Assembly: GCA_021325495.1 (NCBI GenBank)
Contig: JAJPGZ010000003.1
Coordinates: 303,828-367,827, forward strand
DNA length: 64,000 bases
From: Spartobacteria bacterium
GTDB lineage: Bacteria > Verrucomicrobiota > Verrucomicrobiia > Chthoniobacterales > UBA10450
Reading direction: 5' to 3'
Within the stretch, counting starts at the first letter, position 1, and each line of letters starts with the position of its first letter. The notes under the pieces were generated by a model. It worked only from the letters and a program-made list of their open reading frames with translations, was not told the origin of the DNA and ran no database searches. Positions 61,042-64,000 of the stretch are shown piece after piece. Made by a program: the position numbers and the translations under genes.

Positions 61042-62838
61042 TTATTCGTCGCGCGTTTCGGCCGAGCTTTTGAAGTCAACGCGAGTCTCTTCGATCCCGG
61101 CGTGGCCTGGCTTGCAATCCTCATTCGCCGGCGCGGGCGGAATTCCCGGTTTCGGGTAATCGGCCGCGAGTTGACGCTGCGCGGTCGGGACCAAACGCAC
61201 GGCGCCTTTGGCGTTGTTACGCCAGCCGTTTGGATCGGCAAATTCTTCGCCACTGTGGTGCAATCCGCCGACTTGATCTTCCAAACCGGTGCCGTAGCAC
61301 TGATCAAGAATCGTCGGCGTCACAAACACGAGCAGGTTGCGCTTGGTGCGGGCGTTCAAGCGTTCCTGGAAGGCGTAACCGAGAATCGGAATGTCACCCA
61401 AGACCGGCACTTTTGAGCGCGCCTTGGTCTGCTCATCCTGCAAGAGACCGCCGATGGCGAGGGTATTGCCGCTTTTGATGAGCACATTGGAATCGAGTGT
61501 GCGCTTGTCGATGACCGGGCTGGCCACGGTGGCGCCAGCGAAAGTGAAGGTGGCATCGCCAACCTTGTTGCTGATCTCCGGTTTGACGCTGAGGGTGACG
61601 AAGTTGTCTTTATTGACGGCCGGCCTAACGAGCAGTGTGTTGCCGAAGATTTTATCCTGAAAACCACCGAACACGGCCGTGGCGGTTTGTTCGTTGAAGT
61701 TCAACTGCGGCACCGGCTGATTGCGGGTGATCTCGATCTTGGCCTGCTGATTGTCGGCGGTCACGATGCGCGGATTGGCGAGGAATTCAGCATCGGCATC
61801 TTCGTTGAGCGCCCGCAAGGTGGCCGAAAATTCCGGGATACTGAGAATGGCGAATTGCCCGAAGGTGAGCTTGCCGACACTGCCGAAGAAATTGTTGTTG
61901 TTGGGATTTCCCAAAGCGAACGGACTGACGTTGCCGTTGAAACTCGCCCCAGTGGTGCCGCCGCCGGTCGAACCGGTGCTGCTGCTCGGTGCGCCGTAGC
62001 TAAATGTCTTTGCGTTCGTGGAACTGCCCAGCGTACCGGCCCAGTTGATGCCGTAGCTTTGTCTCGGGTTCGCGGTCACTTCGACCAAACGCGCTTCGAT
62101 CATGACCTGCTTGGTCGGGCGATCGATCTGCGCGACGAGTTTGCGGATATTGTCGATGTTGCTGCGAGTCTCGCGGAAGAACATCGTGTTCGTGCGCTCG
62201 TCCACTTGCGGCGGTTCTTTGCTCGCCATCTGCGAAGCAACGAGGGGCGCGGTGTCCTTGGCGCGCGCGTAACTAAAAGTATAACTATCGCTTTCCGTCG
62301 GCTCGGCCGTGCGTTCCTGCGCGGTCTTTACGTAATAGACATTGTCGATCTTATCCATGAACAGGCCCTTGGCCTTGACGATGATCGCGATCGCTTGCAG
62401 CGCGGTGACATCTTCCAAACGCATCGTGACCGTGCCGGTAACCGCTTCGCTCACGACCATGTTCACTTTCGATTGGCGCGCGAGCAATCGCAGCACCTGG
62501 CCGACATCATCACCCTGAAATTCACGAACACCTACTCCGCCACTTTCAACCGCGGATGCGTCCGCATCGCTCGTCGCTGGGTTGGGGGCAGCGGCGGCGT
62601 TGCTTGTCAAAGTCGTCGTAGTCGCGGCCGGTGACGCCGCTGCAGCCGCAGTCGACTGCACGAGCAACATCGGCGAATTATCGGCGGTTTTCGTCGTCGT
62701 TGCCGGAACTGGAGCGGAAGGCAGCACAGGAGCGGCGCTTGATGCCGGCGCGGGCGAGCCGGTCTGTGCGTGGACGGTGAACAAAAGACCAAGCAACACC
62801 GCCGTCGCGCCGCTCAGTTTTATTGTGGAAGTAGCCAT
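61042..62838 (-). CDS. Secretin of the PilQ/GspD family
   Basis: 598 aa outer-membrane pore protein. Signal peptide STIKLSGATAVLLGLLFTVHA, a Pro/Ala/Thr-rich linker to about residue 95, an STN domain (REFQGDDVGQVLRLLARQSKVNMVV, residues 105-165), an N1-type domain with PTKQVMIEARLVEV, and a C-terminal secretin domain with NQPVPQLNF, SGNTLAIGGLLQDE and VPVLGDIPILGYAFQE. The STN domain directly before the secretin part is as in PilQ, but no AMIN domain or pil/gsp neighbours are seen, so type IV pilus versus type II secretion is open. ATG 62838. Confidence 0.88.
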   Translation of the reverse strand: MATSTIKLSGATAVLLGLLFTVHAQTGSPAPASSAAPVLPSAPVPATTTKTADNSPMLLVQSTAAAAASPAATTTTLTSNAAAAPNPATSDADASAVESGGVGVREFQGDDVGQVLRLLARQSKVNMVVSEAVTGTVTMRLEDVTALQAIAIIVKAKGLFMDKIDNVYYVKTAQERTAEPTESDSYTFSYARAKDTAPLVASQMASKEPPQVDERTNTMFFRETRSNIDNIRKLVAQIDRPTKQVMIEARLVEVTANPRQSYGINWAGTLGSSTNAKTFSYGAPSSSTGSTGGGTTGASFNGNVSPFALGNPNNNNFFGSVGKLTFGQFAILSIPEFSATLRALNEDADAEFLANPRIVTADNQQAKIEITRNQPVPQLNFNEQTATAVFGGFQDKIFGNTLLVRPAVNKDNFVTLSVKPEISNKVGDATFTFAGATVASPVIDKRTLDSNVLIKSGNTLAIGGLLQDEQTKARSKVPVLGDIPILGYAFQERLNARTKRNLLVFVTPTILDQCYGTGLEDQVGGLHHSGEEFADPNGWRNNAKGAVRLVPTAQRQLAADYPKPGIPPAPANEDCKPGHAGIEETRVDFKSSAETRDE

Positions 62839-63135
62839 AGGATAGATGGGATGCAGATAGTGCGGGCCGAAATAAAGCAGGAAGCAGACCAGCACCTATG
62901 GGCTTTCGGCCTTCACCGAAGGCCCCTGGACTGGAATCAAGCAAGCGCCGCGCACCGGCACCCGGCGTCACTCCGACTGCAACGGACGCACTTCGCGCAA
63001 CGCGTCGGCGGCGTTAAAAAGCCCGCTTTTGCGAATGAACACGTCGATCTTGCAAGCTGCGACACAATTCTGCCGGTTCGTCACTATGAAACACATGTCG
63101 ATCTTCGCCAGAACGCGCGCGGAAATCCGCGCACG
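62839..63135. other. 297-bp intergenic region with a hairpin and motif A
   Basis: No gene recognised. GGGCTTTCGG (62900-62909) pairs with CCGAAGGCCC (62916-62925) around a 6-base loop, with one G-T pair; no T tract follows on either strand, so it is more likely a leader structure of the secretin gene than a terminator. An exact motif A is at 63096, and a one-mismatch copy (ACGTCGATCTT) is near 63042. It is the longest non-coding stretch in the window. Confidence 0.5.
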
Positions 63136-63555
63136 CTACTCGACGGGCGGGATCACGCGGCCCTGCACGCGTTTGATCTGCGTGTGATGCGTGAGGACGT
63201 GTACGCGTCCGTCACTGCCGCGAAAGAACGCGCTCAGCAGCCAGCTCACGATGCTGATCACGATCGCGCCCCAAAACGCGCTGCCGAATCCATCGACATG
63301 AAATCCGCCCACGACGTGCGGCACGATCGTCAACATCAGAGCGTTCACGATCAGGATGAAGAATCCGAGCGTCAGCAAAATCAGCGGCGCGCTCAGGATG
63401 AGCAGGACCGGCCTAACGAACGCGTTGAGAAAACCGAGCAACAACGCCGCGCCGATCAAATCCGAGACGGTGTCGTAGCGGATGCCGTGCACGATCGACG
63501 ACGCAACCATGACCGCGACGGTCGTGATCGCCCATCGAAAAACAAAATGGCGCAT
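63136..63555 (-). CDS. Phage-holin-family (superfamily IV) small membrane protein
   Basis: 139 aa with four hydrophobic segments (VFRWAITTVAVMVASSIVHG, IGAALLLGFLNAFVRPVLLIL, LILLTLGFFILIVNALMLTIV, SAFWGAIVISIVSWLLSAFF). NAFVRPVLLIL and LTLGFFILIVNAL are typical of the bacterial 4-TM holin-like family, which is not phage-specific and has no known role. A Gln/Arg-rich tail follows. ATG 63555; the frame extends to 63582. Confidence 0.82.
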   Translation of the reverse strand: MRHFVFRWAITTVAVMVASSIVHGIRYDTVSDLIGAALLLGFLNAFVRPVLLILSAPLILLTLGFFILIVNALMLTIVPHVVGGFHVDGFGSAFWGAIVISIVSWLLSAFFRGSDGRVHVLTHHTQIKRVQGRVIPPVE

Positions 63556-63617
63556 GCGCCACGATAGGACAGGAGAAAGCACTTGCCAATGGCGGCGCGC
63601 GCGCTAAGCGATAATTC

Positions 63618-63890
63618 GTGGGCAAGAAATCGAAAAAGGAAGAAAAAGAGAACTCGCTAGATGCCGGAGCGAAGCCGAAACGCCGTGCAAGATCGACATC
63701 TTCCCGGAAAAAAACCCCGGCAAAAATCGTGAAGCCGGCCGCTCCCGTGACTGAGCCGACCGACGAAGAGATCCGCATGCGCGCCTACTTCATCGCCGAG
63801 CGCCGGCATCGGTTCGATTTACCGGGCGACGCTGATTCCGATTGGCTCGAAGCCAAAAATCAGCTCTTGTCCGAGCTCGGCCCGCGCTGA
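63618..63890 (+). CDS. DUF2934-type small protein
   Basis: 90 aa from GTG 63618. The N-terminal half is very basic (MGKKSKKEEKENSLDAGAK, KRRARSTSSRKKTPAK), perhaps nucleic-acid binding; the C-terminal DUF2934 core is EIRMRAYFIAERRHRFDLPGDADSDWLEAKNQLL. The RSTSS stretch is encoded by motif A (63689). Overlaps the convergent receiver gene. Confidence 0.82.
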   Translation: MGKKSKKEEKENSLDAGAKPKRRARSTSSRKKTPAKIVKPAAPVTEPTDEEIRMRAYFIAERRHRFDLPGDADSDWLEAKNQLLSELGPR

Positions 63891-64000
63891 GTAATCTCGG
63901 GGACGATAGCGCAAATTTTTTCGAGCAGCCGATTCATCGCGAACGGTTTTGCCACGAGCGCACGGACGCCCGGTTCTTTCAACAACTCCTGCGCGCGCGC
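63860..64000 (-). CDS. C-terminus of a response-regulator receiver domain protein (partial)
   Basis: The last 46 codons are visible: AQELLKEPGVRALVAKPFAMNRLLEKICAIVPE, then a short tail to TGA at 63862-63860. The conserved Lys-Pro (AKPF) and final helix LLEKI are those of CheY-like receivers. It may be a lone regulator or the end of a hybrid histidine kinase; the rest lies beyond the window. Confidence 0.75.
   Translation of the reverse strand, partial: ARAQELLKEPGVRALVAKPFAMNRLLEKICAIVPEITQRGPSSDKS

Noticed and set aside
62896..62930. Hairpin at 62900-62925 as a terminator
   Set aside because: No T tract on either side and no gene ending there.

Overview
This 64 kb window is almost entirely coding (about 2 kb is intergenic) and G+C-rich. 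The gene content points to a free-living Verrucomicrobiota bacterium, perhaps of the Chthoniobacter/Spartobacteria type. The evidence is a DUF1800/DUF1501 secreted pair, futalosine menaquinone genes (MqnA/MqnE), single-chain GlyQS-type GlyS, TMTC-like membrane TPR proteins and a DUF2934 protein. The taxonomic call is inference, because no 16S rRNA or other marker gene is present.

Layout. 0-4.7 kb: valS (partial), a cell-wall amidase, murI, an LTA-synthase-like sulfatase and a YjbR protein. 4.7-6.7 kb: glyS, an OsmC protein and tRNA-Val(CAC). 6.7-16.2 kb: a tightly overlapping minus-strand operon of a Dpm1-like GT2, a GT39-like GT-C enzyme and four tandem paralogous TMTC-like membrane/TPR proteins. 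16.2-21.3 kb: GH13 amylase, Tat amidase, HDAC-like deacetylase, tRNA-Pro(GGG) and a 50-aa protein with its own terminator. 21.4-32.7 kb: ychF; a hypothetical protein, a zinc-ribbon coiled-coil protein and a peroxiredoxin-like selenoprotein; OPT transporter, GH3, nadD, rsfS, FKBP isomerase, a secreted unknown, an L,D-transpeptidase and cinA. 32.7-42.8 kb: a complete histidine-degradation set (hutH, hutU, ftcD, hutI) running with overlapping junctions into tig, clpP and clpX. 42.9-48.0 kb: lipoprotein, second L,D-transpeptidase, asd, a DUF6600-like protein with collagen-like repeats, and HtrA. 48-52.4 kb: recG and recJ; recG carries an in-frame REP-associated transposase (RAYT). 52.5-64 kb: DUF1800, DUF1501, GT39-like enzyme, lipoprotein, DUF72, mqnA/mqnE, ECF sigma factor, a PilQ/GspD-like secretin, a holin-like membrane protein, DUF2934, and the C-terminus of a receiver-domain protein.

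The most striking property belongs to no single gene. Two short words are scattered over the whole window on both strands. Motif A, AAGATCGACA (reverse TGTCGATCTT), occurs about 126 times exactly, one per 0.5 kb, where about 0.1 is expected by chance. It sits inside genes in several reading frames and is about five-fold enriched between genes, where six direct pairs have start-to-start spacing of exactly 16 bp. Motif B, GCCTAACRA (reverse TYGTTAGGC), has a GCCTAAC core seen about 88 times, mainly in genes. Density, strand balance and indifference to frame resemble DNA-uptake sequences (DUS/USS) more than Chi, KOPS or a CRISPR. PilQ-like secretin, CinA, RecJ and RecG lie in the same window, but a role in DNA uptake is inference only.

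Two further discoveries are a RAYT with its flanking REP hairpin pairs inserted in frame in the RecG helicase core, and an in-frame UGA at the first position of a peroxiredoxin-like CxxC motif followed by a plausible bacterial SECIS hairpin.
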